From an uncultured Bdellovibrionales bacterium (GTDB lineage: Bacteria; Bdellovibrionota; Bdellovibrionia; Bdellovibrionales; Bdellovibrionaceae), in assembly GCA_903926205.1 (NCBI GenBank), contig CAIYID010000078.1, positions 44,269 to 108,268 of the forward strand: a DNA stretch of 64,000 nucleotides, in the 5' to 3' direction. The translations under genes and the position numbers were made by a program. Below, one piece after another: positions 1 to 8,679 of the stretch (its first letter is position 1; each line of letters begins with the position of its first letter). The notes under the pieces are model-generated. The model was not told where the DNA came from, searched no databases, and was given only the letters and a program-made list of their open reading frames with translations.

Positions 1-1157
1 TTTTCCGCGTCACCGTATTTCAAATAATAAACATGCACTCCGCCGCTGTCTTCAGCACGGATTCGGAAATCAAGTTGGGCAACCAGTTTGCGCACGCGCG
101 CGATGCCGGCAACATTTCCAACCACGATCAAGGAATTGGTTCGATCATCAGGGAATACCATGAAATAAGCAGAGCCTTTGTTTTGAGGAGAGCTCGACAT
201 TGGCTGAGAGAATCTAGGCACGCCGGCGGAGAATCCGCCGGTGGTCGATGATTTGCTATCCCCTTTATTGACGATTTTCATCACTAGTTCTGCGATGTCT
301 TTTGATTTTGCGAAGCGAATGGGTACCACTTCTAATTGGTCTTCAAAGCCTGGAACATCTAATTGATTTAAAATTTTCATGATCCGTTCAATATTAGAAC
401 CGTAGTCAGAAATAATTAATGAGTTGGTGGCCGTGTAAGGGGACAATTCACCATCTTTCGATGTTAAAATCCGTAAATCCCGGTTCACCATTTCAGCGGA
501 AATATGTTTCAGATGCACAATGCGTGTGATCATTTGATCGGCATTGGGATAATAATTTCCAGAATAAGTTTCAATGCCGTCTCGTTGGGCATTCCTAGCT
601 GAGCGAATTTTTAAAAATTTTCCAGAAGGAACTACGGCAAAACCGTTGATTGCTAAAGCAGATAAAAAGGCTTTGTAAGCTTCTGCTACAGTGATTTTTG
701 AAGGCGCAATGACGGTGATTTTACCACGCACGCCAGGATCAACGATAAAGTTTTTGCCCGTCAATTCACTGATGGCTTTAACAATGTCGGTGATCTCTGC
801 ATTTGGAAAATCGAAGGACTCAATAGTGTCAGGAAAATTAGTATTAGTGATGTCTTCAATGGCCGCTTGAGCCATCTGCGCTTTTTTGTCAGCTGGTTTT
901 GCCGGAGCACTGCCCGTGCGACTGGCGCTAGGTCCGCCGATAGGGCCACTAGGAACTCCGCTTTTTCCCAGAGCGGAATCATTGACTCCAGGAGCCGCTC
1001 GGCCCGGATTAGTGAGTTCGCCAGTTTCAAGCGGCGGCGGCGGAAAATCATCATCTTCAAATTGAGCCCAGGCGGGCATTGAAGTGGTCAGTGCTATCAC
1101 CGGAGCCATCAAAAATTGGCAGCTCTTTTTTGCACGTGATCGGGATTTTAATGACAT
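1..1157 (-). CDS. gspD: Type II secretion secretin GspD, N-terminal part (cut by window edge)
   Basis: Outer-membrane secretin of the type II secretion system; only about 385 N-terminal codons are present and the gate-forming C-terminal half lies beyond base 1. The ATG at 1157-1155 follows an AGGAG ribosome site and starts 9 bases after the gspC stop, so the two genes are co-transcribed. The translation starts with a signal peptide ending near AWA-Q. A Pro/Asp-rich linker follows, then an N0 domain (around FDFPNAEITDIVKAISELTG), an N1 repeat (ITRIVHLKHISAEMVNRDL) and an N2 repeat (VVPIRFAKSKDIAELVMKI) with a Ser/Gly-rich insert. N3 begins at VHVYYLKYGDAEK as the window ends. The frame is open to the edge. 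The order gspC-gspD is the family norm, so the identification is firm. Confidence 0.9.
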   Translation of the reverse strand, partial: MSLKSRSRAKKSCQFLMAPVIALTTSMPAWAQFEDDDFPPPPLETGELTNPGRAAPGVNDSALGKSGVPSGPIGGPSASRTGSAPAKPADKKAQMAQAAIEDITNTNFPDTIESFDFPNAEITDIVKAISELTGKNFIVDPGVRGKITVIAPSKITVAEAYKAFLSALAINGFAVVPSGKFLKIRSARNAQRDGIETYSGNYYPNADQMITRIVHLKHISAEMVNRDLRILTSKDGELSPYTATNSLIISDYGSNIERIMKILNQLDVPGFEDQLEVVPIRFAKSKDIAELVMKIVNKGDSKSSTTGGFSAGVPRFSQPMSSSPQNKGSAYFMVFPDDRTNSLIVVGNVAGIARVRKLVAQLDFRIRAEDSGGVHVYYLKYGDAE

Positions 1158-1166
1158 TTCCGACTC

Positions 1167-2108
1167 CTATTCAATGGTGTAATCTTTTTGCACATCTCGA
1201 CCGTCTGATTCCACGGTCAACTTGATGGATGAAGAAGTTTTAAAAGCATTGTAAATTTCCATGGCTTTTGCTGGGCTGTCGATGGGTTCACCATTCACAG
1301 ATTTAATGCAATCGCCTTGATTAACCCCCAGATCAGCAAAGATGCTATCCGGCTTAAAAGAGGTCAGGATATAGCACTCAATATCGCCATTCGCTTTTCT
1401 GCGTGGCACGGTTGAGGCTTGCATCAGTAAACTCGACAAATCCGAAGTGTGTTTAAGAAGGGTCTCGCGTTTAAGAATATATTTGTTAGGTGCCACTTGC
1501 TTCACTTCGCCAGGACCTTTAGGGGCCGCCAGGGGAGCGGGATTATTAAAACTCAATTTATTTTGGTTTTTGATTTCAATGTATTCCAGTCGCCCTAGGT
1601 TGGTATTGCGAATGATGGCTTTGTTGCGCTCCACTTTCACCAAGGTCGCAATATTGTCAATTTCACGATTTGGCATCAGCGCAATGACCATGTTCTTGGA
1701 TTTCACTTCGATATTAGCAATGGATTTTTCCGGTTTTGTTAAAACCACAGTCCCAATCAAATTGAGCGGAAGTTGAGAGAGCACGGGAGGAGCTTCCACT
1801 CCGGCTCGGTTGGGGTCATTGGGATTTGCTTTTAAAGCCAAAGCATCAGGAATCATACCGTCTTGATTAAAAAGATTTCGACTGATAATGCTTTGATAAG
1901 AAGCTTTGTTGCTCGTATTGAATTGCGCAGGTTTTGGCGGCTTAGCCGGTGGCGCTTTTTGTGGCAACATTAAATCTCTGATGCTCATGATTCCTACGTC
2001 AGAAACCGTGTAGCCAATCAAGGCGATCAATACATAAGGAGCCAAACCTTCGGCAAGAAGGCGAGCTTTTGATTTTACTTTGGAATGTCGTCCTACTGAT
2101 GAATTCAC
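1167..2108 (-). CDS. gspC: Type II secretion inner-membrane protein GspC
   Basis: Clamp protein of the type II secretion system that links the inner-membrane platform to the secretin. The 313-residue protein has a short cytoplasmic N-terminus and one membrane segment at about residues 20-42. A Pro-rich linker (KAPPAKPPKP) leads to a periplasmic HR domain in the middle (LPLNLIGTVV, then NIATLVKVERNKAII). A C-terminal PDZ-like domain, about residues 225-313, contains FADLGVNQGDCIKSVNGEPI. It lies directly upstream of gspD in the same direction. The HR domain normally contacts the secretin N0 domain, which is encoded by the next gene. The upstream 130 bases hold a direct repeat (listed separately). 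Confidence 0.88.
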   Translation of the reverse strand: MNSSVGRHSKVKSKARLLAEGLAPYVLIALIGYTVSDVGIMSIRDLMLPQKAPPAKPPKPAQFNTSNKASYQSIISRNLFNQDGMIPDALALKANPNDPNRAGVEAPPVLSQLPLNLIGTVVLTKPEKSIANIEVKSKNMVIALMPNREIDNIATLVKVERNKAIIRNTNLGRLEYIEIKNQNKLSFNNPAPLAAPKGPGEVKQVAPNKYILKRETLLKHTSDLSSLLMQASTVPRRKANGDIECYILTSFKPDSIFADLGVNQGDCIKSVNGEPIDSPAKAMEIYNAFKTSSSIKLTVESDGRDVQKDYTIE

Positions 2109-2161
2109 GCTGTCATCGTCCTTGATGAACTATTTTATGGAGCGTATCAGGCCTAGCCTCA

Positions 2162-2216
2162 GGGTTTAAGTAAAAAGTCTATCAGACCAAGGACGAAGGT
2201 CGGGTTTTAAGTAAAA
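2162..2216. repeat. Direct repeat upstream of gspC
   Basis: Two near-identical copies of GGGTTTAAGTAAAA (2162-2175, and 2202-2216 with one extra T) lie about 40 bases apart in the only non-coding stretch between gspC and the GNAT-like gene. The spacing of about four helical turns would fit a regulator binding twice upstream of gspC, but no known operator is recognised. It could equally be a duplicated 3' end of the neighbouring gene. Confidence 0.35.
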
Positions 2217-2241
2217 TAAGTTTTTTGCGATATTCTAACCC

Positions 2242-3387
2242 CTAGATAAAAATTCCCTCGATCTCAGGATTCATGACTTCGCTAGGATGTAGAAACGCGG
2301 GAATTTCTTGTGTCGGGGGCATGATCGAATACATGGAGTAGGGAAGTTGTGCCGAGATCCACGCTTTTGGCGGACGCGTGCGAAAATCGGGTTCAATGTG
2401 AGTGTAAGCCAAAAATTCATTTTTATTGAGTTGCTCGTAAGCTCTCCATAAAAGACTTTCAAAAACATCTTCATTGTCGATAGCGAGGTTTGTGAGCCAG
2501 CGAAAAGCCAGTGGAGTTTCTTTGCCTGTGGATTTGACCGGTTTTGCAAGAGGATGCGACCACCCAAGCAGTTGTCCAAATTTTAAAAATTGCCGAAAAT
2601 TGTGTGCGTGCAATTCAAAAGAATAGGGGATGAATTTTTGAACTAATTGCGGGCTCCACGTGGAGAGGCAACCGACAATTTGATCATGACGATCAAAGGC
2701 GATGAGAAAATCTGAAAGATTAAAACCTGTGAGTCTACGAATTTTTTTTTCAAAACTTTGACCATCCCAAACACTAGCAAAGGGGCGAAAACGAAATTTT
2801 TTAAATAAATAGGCAAGTAGCGCATCCAGATTTGATTCGTTGCCTTCGCGAATTCGTAGGCTTGATATGGGTGCCGGAGCCCACGGAAATCGTCCATGCA
2901 AAGTGTTCACTTTAAATTTTCGATATAAATAATACCGAGGCAGCGTTCGGCGCATATTGCGAGGTCGCAAAAAGATATTGGTCATGGCGGTTTCAGTAAA
3001 ATCGATAAAGGAGAAAAAATGTTGAACACCCATTTGAGTTTTAACATCTTCCATTGTCGGCAAGAAATGTTGAGACCATTCTAAAATCGCGCGCCTTGAA
3101 GATGAAACTCGAAGATCCGTGGCGTAGGCAATTTTCTGAATTTCATCGCCCAACTTGACGTCTCTGGCGATAAAAGAAGCGCAGGCTTCGATTTTACCAC
3201 TTTGCTGATTGCGCATCACATAGGTTCTGAATTGATCGCTCTGAGTTTTATACAAACCAAAAAAATCATTGAGCCGATCAATTTTTAAATCGACCCAGCC
3301 GCTCGTATGAAACTGAGAAAAAAATTGCAAAAGTTCAAGATTGATCGCCGGGGTGATGTTGGAGGGCTCGACGACCTCTAGATTCAC
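2242..3387 (-). CDS. GNAT-like acyltransferase family protein (probable)
   Basis: A 381-residue soluble protein without signal peptide or membrane segments. The N-terminal half resembles the GNAT acetyltransferase fold: a strand-rich start, an invariant-looking segment AYATDLRVSSSRRAI that matches the acetyl-CoA loop region (L-x-V-x-x-x-x-R-x-x-G-I/A), and a helix after it. A second alpha/beta half (residues about 180-380) with DFLIAFDRHDQIVGCLSTWSP looks like a repeat of the fold, so this may be a tandem GNAT protein. The start is GTG, and GTGA overlaps the stop of the adenosyltransferase gene by 4 bases, implying translational coupling. The substrate is unknown. Confidence 0.5.
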   Translation of the reverse strand: MNLEVVEPSNITPAINLELLQFFSQFHTSGWVDLKIDRLNDFFGLYKTQSDQFRTYVMRNQQSGKIEACASFIARDVKLGDEIQKIAYATDLRVSSSRRAILEWSQHFLPTMEDVKTQMGVQHFFSFIDFTETAMTNIFLRPRNMRRTLPRYYLYRKFKVNTLHGRFPWAPAPISSLRIREGNESNLDALLAYLFKKFRFRPFASVWDGQSFEKKIRRLTGFNLSDFLIAFDRHDQIVGCLSTWSPQLVQKFIPYSFELHAHNFRQFLKFGQLLGWSHPLAKPVKSTGKETPLAFRWLTNLAIDNEDVFESLLWRAYEQLNKNEFLAYTHIEPDFRTRPPKAWISAQLPYSMYSIMPPTQEIPAFLHPSEVMNPEIEGIFI

Positions 3388-3956
3388 GAGCGACTCCAGA
3401 GCTGATCCGGTTGGCCCAGAGTTTTATTGCACCATCTTGCACAAGTAAAAAGATGATCACTTAAACGATTGAGATATTTTATATAAATATCGAGCTCGCT
3501 CAAATTCTCTGGCAAGGAGGAAATCAAATGAACACAATTTCTTTCGGCGCGACGAGTGACGGTTCGTGCGATATGAAGAAGGCTGGCGATTTCATCGCCT
3601 CCAGGAAGAATAAAATTTTTGAGTGGCGGAAGCTCGAGGGTCATTTCGTCGATTTCACGTTCCAAAAAATCAATATGACTTTGTTGAAGAGCGGGAAGTT
3701 GATGAAGAGTGGTGAGGTCTTCGCAAGCGAGCGCTCCGCCAACAATAAAAAGCTCAGATTGAATCCTTAGTATAGACGTTGAAATTTTCTGCAATTTCGC
3801 CGAATGCAAAGTGGATTTTTTGTGAATGAGTCCGAGCAAGGCATTGATTTCATCCACGGTTCCATAAGCCTCGACCCGAAGATGGTTTTTAGGCACTGTC
3901 GTACCGCCGACTAAACGAGTTTTTCCTTGATCACCTTGGCGCGTATATATTTTCAT
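3384..3956 (-). CDS. Cob(I)alamin adenosyltransferase, PduO type
   Basis: ATP:corrinoid adenosyltransferase, which makes adenosylcobalamin from cob(I)alamin and ATP. The N-terminus MKIYTRQGDQGKTRLVGG is the family signature (T-x-x-G-D-x-G-x-T). Later come RVEAYGTVDEINALLG, FILPGGDEIASLLHIART with RRAER (the ATP/cobalamin-binding helix), and YIKYLNRLSDHLF near the C-terminus. The ATG at 3956 was chosen because it puts the signature at residue 1; an in-frame ATG at 4004 would add 16 residues but would abut the divergent start at 4005 and leave no promoter room. At 190 residues the length is normal. It leads a two-gene operon with the GNAT-like gene and could supply cofactor to NrdJ and the MerR/B12 regulator in this window. 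Confidence 0.9.
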   Translation of the reverse strand: MKIYTRQGDQGKTRLVGGTTVPKNHLRVEAYGTVDEINALLGLIHKKSTLHSAKLQKISTSILRIQSELFIVGGALACEDLTTLHQLPALQQSHIDFLEREIDEMTLELPPLKNFILPGGDEIASLLHIARTVTRRAERNCVHLISSLPENLSELDIYIKYLNRLSDHLFTCARWCNKTLGQPDQLWSRS

Positions 3957-4004
3957 TCTTTCATCTTGACCAGTAGTTCGGCGCGAGTCAAAGATTGAGC
4001 GCAT

Positions 4005-4838
4005 ATGAACTCAACACAGCCTCAAAATCCGGTGCCTTTTTTTGTAACGATTCCTCATTCCGGCGAAAAAGTTCCCGAGGAATGTTCTTGGCTAAAAGCT
4101 TTGCCAGAAGAGATTCTCATGTGTGATGTGGATCGATTCGTTGATCGGCTTTATGAGCCCGCTTTAGGGATGCTTAAAATTTCCTCAATAAAAACCGAAT
4201 GGCATCGCTATGCGGCAGACTTGAATCGAATTCCAGAAGATGTGGACGCGGCCTCTGTGCAAGAGCATCTTAATGCAGCGGGTCTGCATAATCGCGGATT
4301 TCATTGGCAGATCACGACAAAAAAACAAGCCTTGATGAAGTCTCCAATGCCTTTGGAATTGCATGAAAAATTAATCAAACTTATTTATGAACCTTTTCAT
4401 GAAAGTATTCGAAATCAGTACAGAATGTTTAACAGCAGCTCATTGAAATCTGTTTTTCAATTGGACGCGCACAGCATGCCTTCCTTGGGCACTTCAGAGC
4501 ACCGTGATCCCGGTCAACAACGTGCCGAAATTGTTGTCAGTGATTGCAAGGGACTTTCCTCTTGTCCACAATTTGTCGATTTAGTGATCGCGGCCTATGC
4601 CAAAGCAGGCTTCAAGGTGGGATATAATTGGCCTTATTTTGGTGGAAGAGTGAGTGAACAATATGGCGATCCAAAGCGGGGTCAGCATGTTGTACAGGTC
4701 GAAATGAACCGAGCTCTTTATATGAATGAAGAGACTAAAAAACTCTTGCCGGATTCAAGTGCCATTCAGCAAATTCAGGAAAAGCTTCAAAAAGCCCTGG
4801 CTTATATTCAAGACCATTTAATTCTTGGCCTCAATTAG
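4005..4838 (+). CDS. N-formylglutamate amidohydrolase family protein (HutG-like)
   Basis: A 277-residue cytoplasmic hydrolase of the N-formylglutamate amidohydrolase family, which releases formate from N-formyl-L-glutamate at the end of one histidine-degradation route. Signature features are the opening FFVTIPHSGEKVPEE, where the His is a metal ligand in the family, then the CDVDRFVDRLY segment, YAADLNRIPEDVD, FQLDAHSMPS and RAEIVVSDCKG. The C-terminal GGRVSEQYGDPKRG is also typical. No other complete histidine-utilisation gene is visible nearby, so the physiological substrate may differ from formylglutamate. It starts a plus-strand run leading into the cytochrome c maturation genes. The start lacks a good ribosome site. 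Confidence 0.82.
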   Translation: MNSTQPQNPVPFFVTIPHSGEKVPEECSWLKALPEEILMCDVDRFVDRLYEPALGMLKISSIKTEWHRYAADLNRIPEDVDAASVQEHLNAAGLHNRGFHWQITTKKQALMKSPMPLELHEKLIKLIYEPFHESIRNQYRMFNSSSLKSVFQLDAHSMPSLGTSEHRDPGQQRAEIVVSDCKGLSSCPQFVDLVIAAYAKAGFKVGYNWPYFGGRVSEQYGDPKRGQHVVQVEMNRALYMNEETKKLLPDSSAIQQIQEKLQKALAYIQDHLILGLN

Positions 4839-4863
4839 ACGCTGTGTTATTCGTTTTCACCTC

Positions 4864-6255
4864 ATGCAAAAAAAAATCATTAAATTTCTCGCCTCATTGA
4901 AGCTTTCGGTCATTATCATCATCCTTCTTTGTATTTTGATCGCAATAGGGACCATCATTGAATCGCAATACAATGCCACCGTCGCGACCAAATTGGTTTA
5001 TCGAAGTTGGTGGATGTTTGCGACGATGTTGGCTCTTGTGATCAGTTTGACTTCAGTGATGGTGGATCGTTGGCCGTGGAAGTCTCGACATGCTCCCTTT
5101 GTTTTAGCTCATATCGGAATTATCATTTTGTTGTTCGGAGCTTTACTTACAATGAAATTTGGTTTGGATGGTTCTCTTCGTGTTCCTATGAATGAGTCCA
5201 GTCGCTCCGTGGTTGTGAATAACACCGAGTTTTCGGTCTATGCTTCTGTGGAAGGAAAAGATTATACCAAAGTCTTTCAGCAAGAAGTTGATTTTTATTT
5301 GGCATCGCCAGAAAAAAATCCTCTTCGTGTTTCGACTGAGGCCGGAGTGCTTCAAGTTGAGCGTTATTTGCCCTACGCTTTACCTGAGCGAAAAATTCGT
5401 CCTGCCACTGACGCGAGTCCGGCCATTCGTTTTCAGATTGCGAATGATCGCGCTAATTTCACGGAATGGATGGTTGCCACTCCAACGCGAACAAAAATCG
5501 AAAAAAACTTAGGCCCAGCGAAGGTGACCTTTTTGACCACAGAGGAAATTCCTTCAAAGCCCACGGGTGCCAACGAAATTTTTCTGCAAGCCAAACCAGG
5601 CCAAGTGAAACTTAATTATGCCATTTTTTACCAAGATCAAAAACGCAAAACTCTGCGTGGACAAATTGAAGAGGGTGGAAAAGTGGCGACGGGCTGGGTC
5701 GGGTTGGAATTAAGACTCCTTCGTTATTTTCCGAGTGCAGAAGAAGTTTATGAGTTTAAACCTGAAGAACGTCCAACGGAGTTAAACACAGAAGCCATCG
5801 AAGTGTCCTTGAATGGGAAAAAGCAATGGCTCTCACTTGATGATGTCGTGCATTTTTATACTCCCAAAGTCACCTACGCCGTTTTTTACGGACATCAAAA
5901 AATTGAATTGGCGTTTGATGTGCATTTGAAAAAATTTGAGATTGGCCGTCATTTGGGAACCATGAGAGCCATGAGTTATCAAAGTTTAGTGAATGTGGCT
6001 GGCGATCCTTCGGGTGATCATTTGATTGCGATGAATGAGCCAATGAAATACCAAGGACTCACTTTTTATCAAGCGAGTTTTCAAGAGGATCCGGCGACGG
6101 GGAATCCTGTGGCGAGTGTTTTTTCGGTGAACGCCGATCCAGGTCGCTGGTTTAAATATTTTGGTTCGTTTTTGATCGTCGTTGGTACGATACTTATATT
6201 TTATAATAAACGAAAAGCGGCACGGGCGCAGGCTCCGGCCTCTGGTACAAACTGA
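4864..6255 (+). CDS. Cytochrome c biogenesis protein ResB/Ccs1
   Basis: System II cytochrome c maturation protein, the partner of CcsA in moving haem to the periplasm and attaching it to apocytochromes. The 463-residue protein has three membrane segments near the N-terminus: SLKLSVIIIILLCILIAIGT, then WWMFATMLALVISLTSVMV, then FVLAHIGIIILLFGALLT. A large periplasmic region of about 300 residues follows, and a final segment near WFKYFGSFLIVVGTILIFY. The ATG at 4864 is preferred because it gives the family-typical MQKKIIKFLASLKLS start; a TTG at 4825 would overlap the previous gene. It lies 23 bases upstream of ccsA, the usual pairing. Confidence 0.88.
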   Translation: MQKKIIKFLASLKLSVIIIILLCILIAIGTIIESQYNATVATKLVYRSWWMFATMLALVISLTSVMVDRWPWKSRHAPFVLAHIGIIILLFGALLTMKFGLDGSLRVPMNESSRSVVVNNTEFSVYASVEGKDYTKVFQQEVDFYLASPEKNPLRVSTEAGVLQVERYLPYALPERKIRPATDASPAIRFQIANDRANFTEWMVATPTRTKIEKNLGPAKVTFLTTEEIPSKPTGANEIFLQAKPGQVKLNYAIFYQDQKRKTLRGQIEEGGKVATGWVGLELRLLRYFPSAEEVYEFKPEERPTELNTEAIEVSLNGKKQWLSLDDVVHFYTPKVTYAVFYGHQKIELAFDVHLKKFEIGRHLGTMRAMSYQSLVNVAGDPSGDHLIAMNEPMKYQGLTFYQASFQEDPATGNPVASVFSVNADPGRWFKYFGSFLIVVGTILIFYNKRKAARAQAPASGTN

Positions 6256-6278
6256 AAAGGCGAAAGCAGTCAGGTGAT

Positions 6279-7958
6279 ATGATGATAAAACAGTGTTGGT
6301 TTTTTCTGGTATTTTTGATTTTGAGTTCCCCCTTGGCTCACTCGAAGGAAGATGTTTTGGCTTCGCTTAAACGTCTGCCAATTCAAGAAGGTGGTCGAAT
6401 TAAACCTTTAGACACTTTTGCCAGAGAATCTTTGGCCCTGATTTACGGTAAGGAAACCTACGAGCATAAACCTGCCATTGAAGTGATGATGACCTGGGCC
6501 CTTGAACCGCAGATTTGGGAGACGAAAGAATTTGTCGAGATTCGCTATAATTTGGTGAAAAAGGCGCTTCATTTCGAGGAAACTCAGAATTATTTTACGC
6601 TCAAGAAAATCCTGGGAAATGACCGATTATCCTACGTGTTGCAAGAACTTCAAAGCAAAAGAGAATCCAAAGCCAAATTAGATCCTTATTTTCAAGCCCT
6701 GCAAAGACTCGAAGGGCAGATGGGAGTTTTTCAGTCCATTGCCTCGGGAGATTTGCTCCACTTAGTGCCGCCTGATAAATCTGAGACTTCACCGAGTGCT
6801 CCTTGGTGGGGGCCTAGTCGGTGGACTCCGGAGCAAAGGGAGGCGTTTGGTCAGGTGAATCGGAGCTTTGTGAAATTTTTGTTGGCATTAAGTCCTAATA
6901 AAAATATCAGCGAAGACGAGTTGCGCCAGTTGAAAGAAAATATGGATAAATCCGTGACGCAATTTTCTGCCTTGGCTCGTGCGAACAATCTTGAGAAATA
7001 TCCGGATTATTCAAGGATTGATATGGAGCTCACTTACACGGAATGGCATCCTTTTCAAAAGGCCTGGATTCTCTATTTGTGTTCCGTGTTGATGATTATT
7101 TGTCTCTGGATTTTTAAATGGAAAAAATTCTATTTCTTGTCTTGGTTATTTGCTTCAGCAGGCCTGGTGGCCCATCTGGCCGGTTTTATTCTTCGAATTT
7201 ATCTCACCGGGCGTCCGCCGGTTTCGAATATGTATGAAACCGTGATTTGGGTTTCTTTTGGAGCGATGGTTTTTGCGATGGCGATTGAGTCCATCTATCG
7301 TTGGCGATTTATTTTACTTGCGGGAGCTTTAGTCTCTGCATTTTGTTTGATCTTGTCTGATAATGCTCCGGTGATTTTAGATCCGACGCTGCAGCCTTTG
7401 GAAGCTGTGCTCAATTCGCAGTTCTGGCTCACCACTCATGTTTTGACCATCACGATCAGTTATGCCGCTTTCTTTTTGGCCTTTGCATTGGGTGATTTTG
7501 GTCTCTATTTTTATTTTAAAGGCGAGAGTGAGCAAGATCCGAAACTTCGCGCTATTACATTATCTATATATAGAGCAATGCAAATTGGAGTGGCGCTTTT
7601 GGCTCCCGGAATTATTTTAGGTGGAGTGTGGGCAGATTATTCTTGGGGTCGCTTTTGGGGTTGGGATCCAAAAGAAACTTGGGCCTTGATTGCCCTTTTG
7701 GGATATGTGGCGGTGTTGCATGCTCGCATGGCAGGACTGCTGAAGGGTTTTGGTCTTGTCGCTAGTGCGGTAGTGACTTTCTCTTTGGTGATTATGGCGT
7801 GGTATGGGGTGAACTTTATTCTTGGAGCGGGGCTTCATTCCTATGGCTTTGGAGCCGGAGGAGTTGAGTACGTTGCTGGTTTTGTCGGTCTTCATCTGGT
7901 CGCTGTGATATTCATCGCAGTTTTGCATCAATCAAGACAGAAAATGCGCAAACATTAA
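6279..7958 (+). CDS. ccsA: Cytochrome c assembly protein CcsA/ResC with periplasmic N-terminal extension
   Basis: Haem-handling core of system II cytochrome c maturation. The C-terminal half (about residues 255-555) holds several membrane segments and the tryptophan-rich WWD-type motif WGRFWGWDPKETWALI, followed by histidines expected to ligate haem. The N-terminus has a signal-like stretch (WFFLVFLILSSPLAHSKED) and a soluble region of about 230 residues (RLPIQEGGRIKPLDTFARESL), seen in CcsA proteins of several Gram-negative groups. It lies with resB immediately before the alternative complex III operon, whose ActA and ActE subunits need covalent haem, so location and function agree. Confidence 0.9.
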   Translation: MMIKQCWFFLVFLILSSPLAHSKEDVLASLKRLPIQEGGRIKPLDTFARESLALIYGKETYEHKPAIEVMMTWALEPQIWETKEFVEIRYNLVKKALHFEETQNYFTLKKILGNDRLSYVLQELQSKRESKAKLDPYFQALQRLEGQMGVFQSIASGDLLHLVPPDKSETSPSAPWWGPSRWTPEQREAFGQVNRSFVKFLLALSPNKNISEDELRQLKENMDKSVTQFSALARANNLEKYPDYSRIDMELTYTEWHPFQKAWILYLCSVLMIICLWIFKWKKFYFLSWLFASAGLVAHLAGFILRIYLTGRPPVSNMYETVIWVSFGAMVFAMAIESIYRWRFILLAGALVSAFCLILSDNAPVILDPTLQPLEAVLNSQFWLTTHVLTITISYAAFFLAFALGDFGLYFYFKGESEQDPKLRAITLSIYRAMQIGVALLAPGIILGGVWADYSWGRFWGWDPKETWALIALLGYVAVLHARMAGLLKGFGLVASAVVTFSLVIMAWYGVNFILGAGLHSYGFGAGGVEYVAGFVGLHLVAVIFIAVLHQSRQKMRKH

Positions 7959-8011
7959 GCAAAAATAGATTAGAAATTGTTATTGTTTTCAACGTCTTTG
8001 AAAAAAGTTCG

Positions 8012-8041
8012 TTGATTTCAATTTCATTTCAGCCTTTAAAT
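8012..8041 (+). promoter_or_regulatory. Possible promoter of the act operon
   Basis: In the 114-base gap between ccsA and actA there is TTGATT (8012-8017), an 18-base spacer and TTAAAT (8036-8041), about 30 bases before the actA start. Each box matches the sigma-70 consensus at 4 of 6 positions. The gap is AT-rich, so chance is a real alternative, and readthrough from ccsA is also possible. Confidence 0.3.
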
Positions 8042-8072
8042 ATTACCTGCTCGAAAAAAAGAAGGATAAGAC

Positions 8073-8657
8073 ATGCATCTTAGACAGAATTCAACGGGTC
8101 GGTGGAGAAGCTTGCAAGGTCGCTCAGACGTCGTATCACGCGTGCGTGCGTGGATGATGATTGTTGGAATTTGCACAACCACTTTATTTTTATCAGGTTG
8201 TAAATGGCAATTTGGATGGGGTTACAATCAGGGTTACGCCCCTGAACAACCACTTCCTTTCAATCATGAGTTGCATGTGGGACTTCATAAAATTCAATGT
8301 CTCTATTGTCATAATCAAGCCGAGCGTTCGCCGAATGCCTCAATTCCTGCTTTGTCCACTTGCATGAACTGTCATTTATTGGTGAAAGCCGAAAGTCCTT
8401 TCATTCAAAAATTGCGAGAAGCTTCTGATAAAGGTGAAAGTATTCCTTGGGTGAAAGTGCACATGCTTCCTGATCATGTAAAATTCAGCCACTCAGCCCA
8501 TTTGGCAAAGGGAGTGAATTGTGAAGTCTGTCACGGTCAGGTCGAAAAAATGATCGTACTTAAGCAAGATTCTGATTTATCCATGGGCTGGTGTATTAAT
8601 TGTCATCGTGAACCTAAATACAATGCGCCTCTGAACTGTTCGACTTGTCACCACTAA
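8073..8657 (+). CDS. actA: Alternative complex III subunit ActA, pentahaem cytochrome c
   Basis: Electron-accepting multihaem subunit of alternative complex III, a quinol oxidase/cytochrome c reductase that replaces the bc1 complex. Five CxxCH sites are visible: CLYCH, CMNCH, CEVCH, CINCH and CSTCH, the known number for ActA. The pattern of FNHELHVGLHKIQCLYC also fits. A hydrophobic stretch at about residues 28-42 ends in LSGC, which looks like a lipobox, so the protein may be lipid-anchored. The ATG at 8073 follows a good GAAGGA site; an internal ATG at 8154 would give a shorter signal. First gene of the actABCDEF operon. Confidence 0.9.
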   Translation: MHLRQNSTGRWRSLQGRSDVVSRVRAWMMIVGICTTTLFLSGCKWQFGWGYNQGYAPEQPLPFNHELHVGLHKIQCLYCHNQAERSPNASIPALSTCMNCHLLVKAESPFIQKLREASDKGESIPWVKVHMLPDHVKFSHSAHLAKGVNCEVCHGQVEKMIVLKQDSDLSMGWCINCHREPKYNAPLNCSTCHH

Positions 8658-8679
8658 AATTATAAGTGTGGAAGGTTTT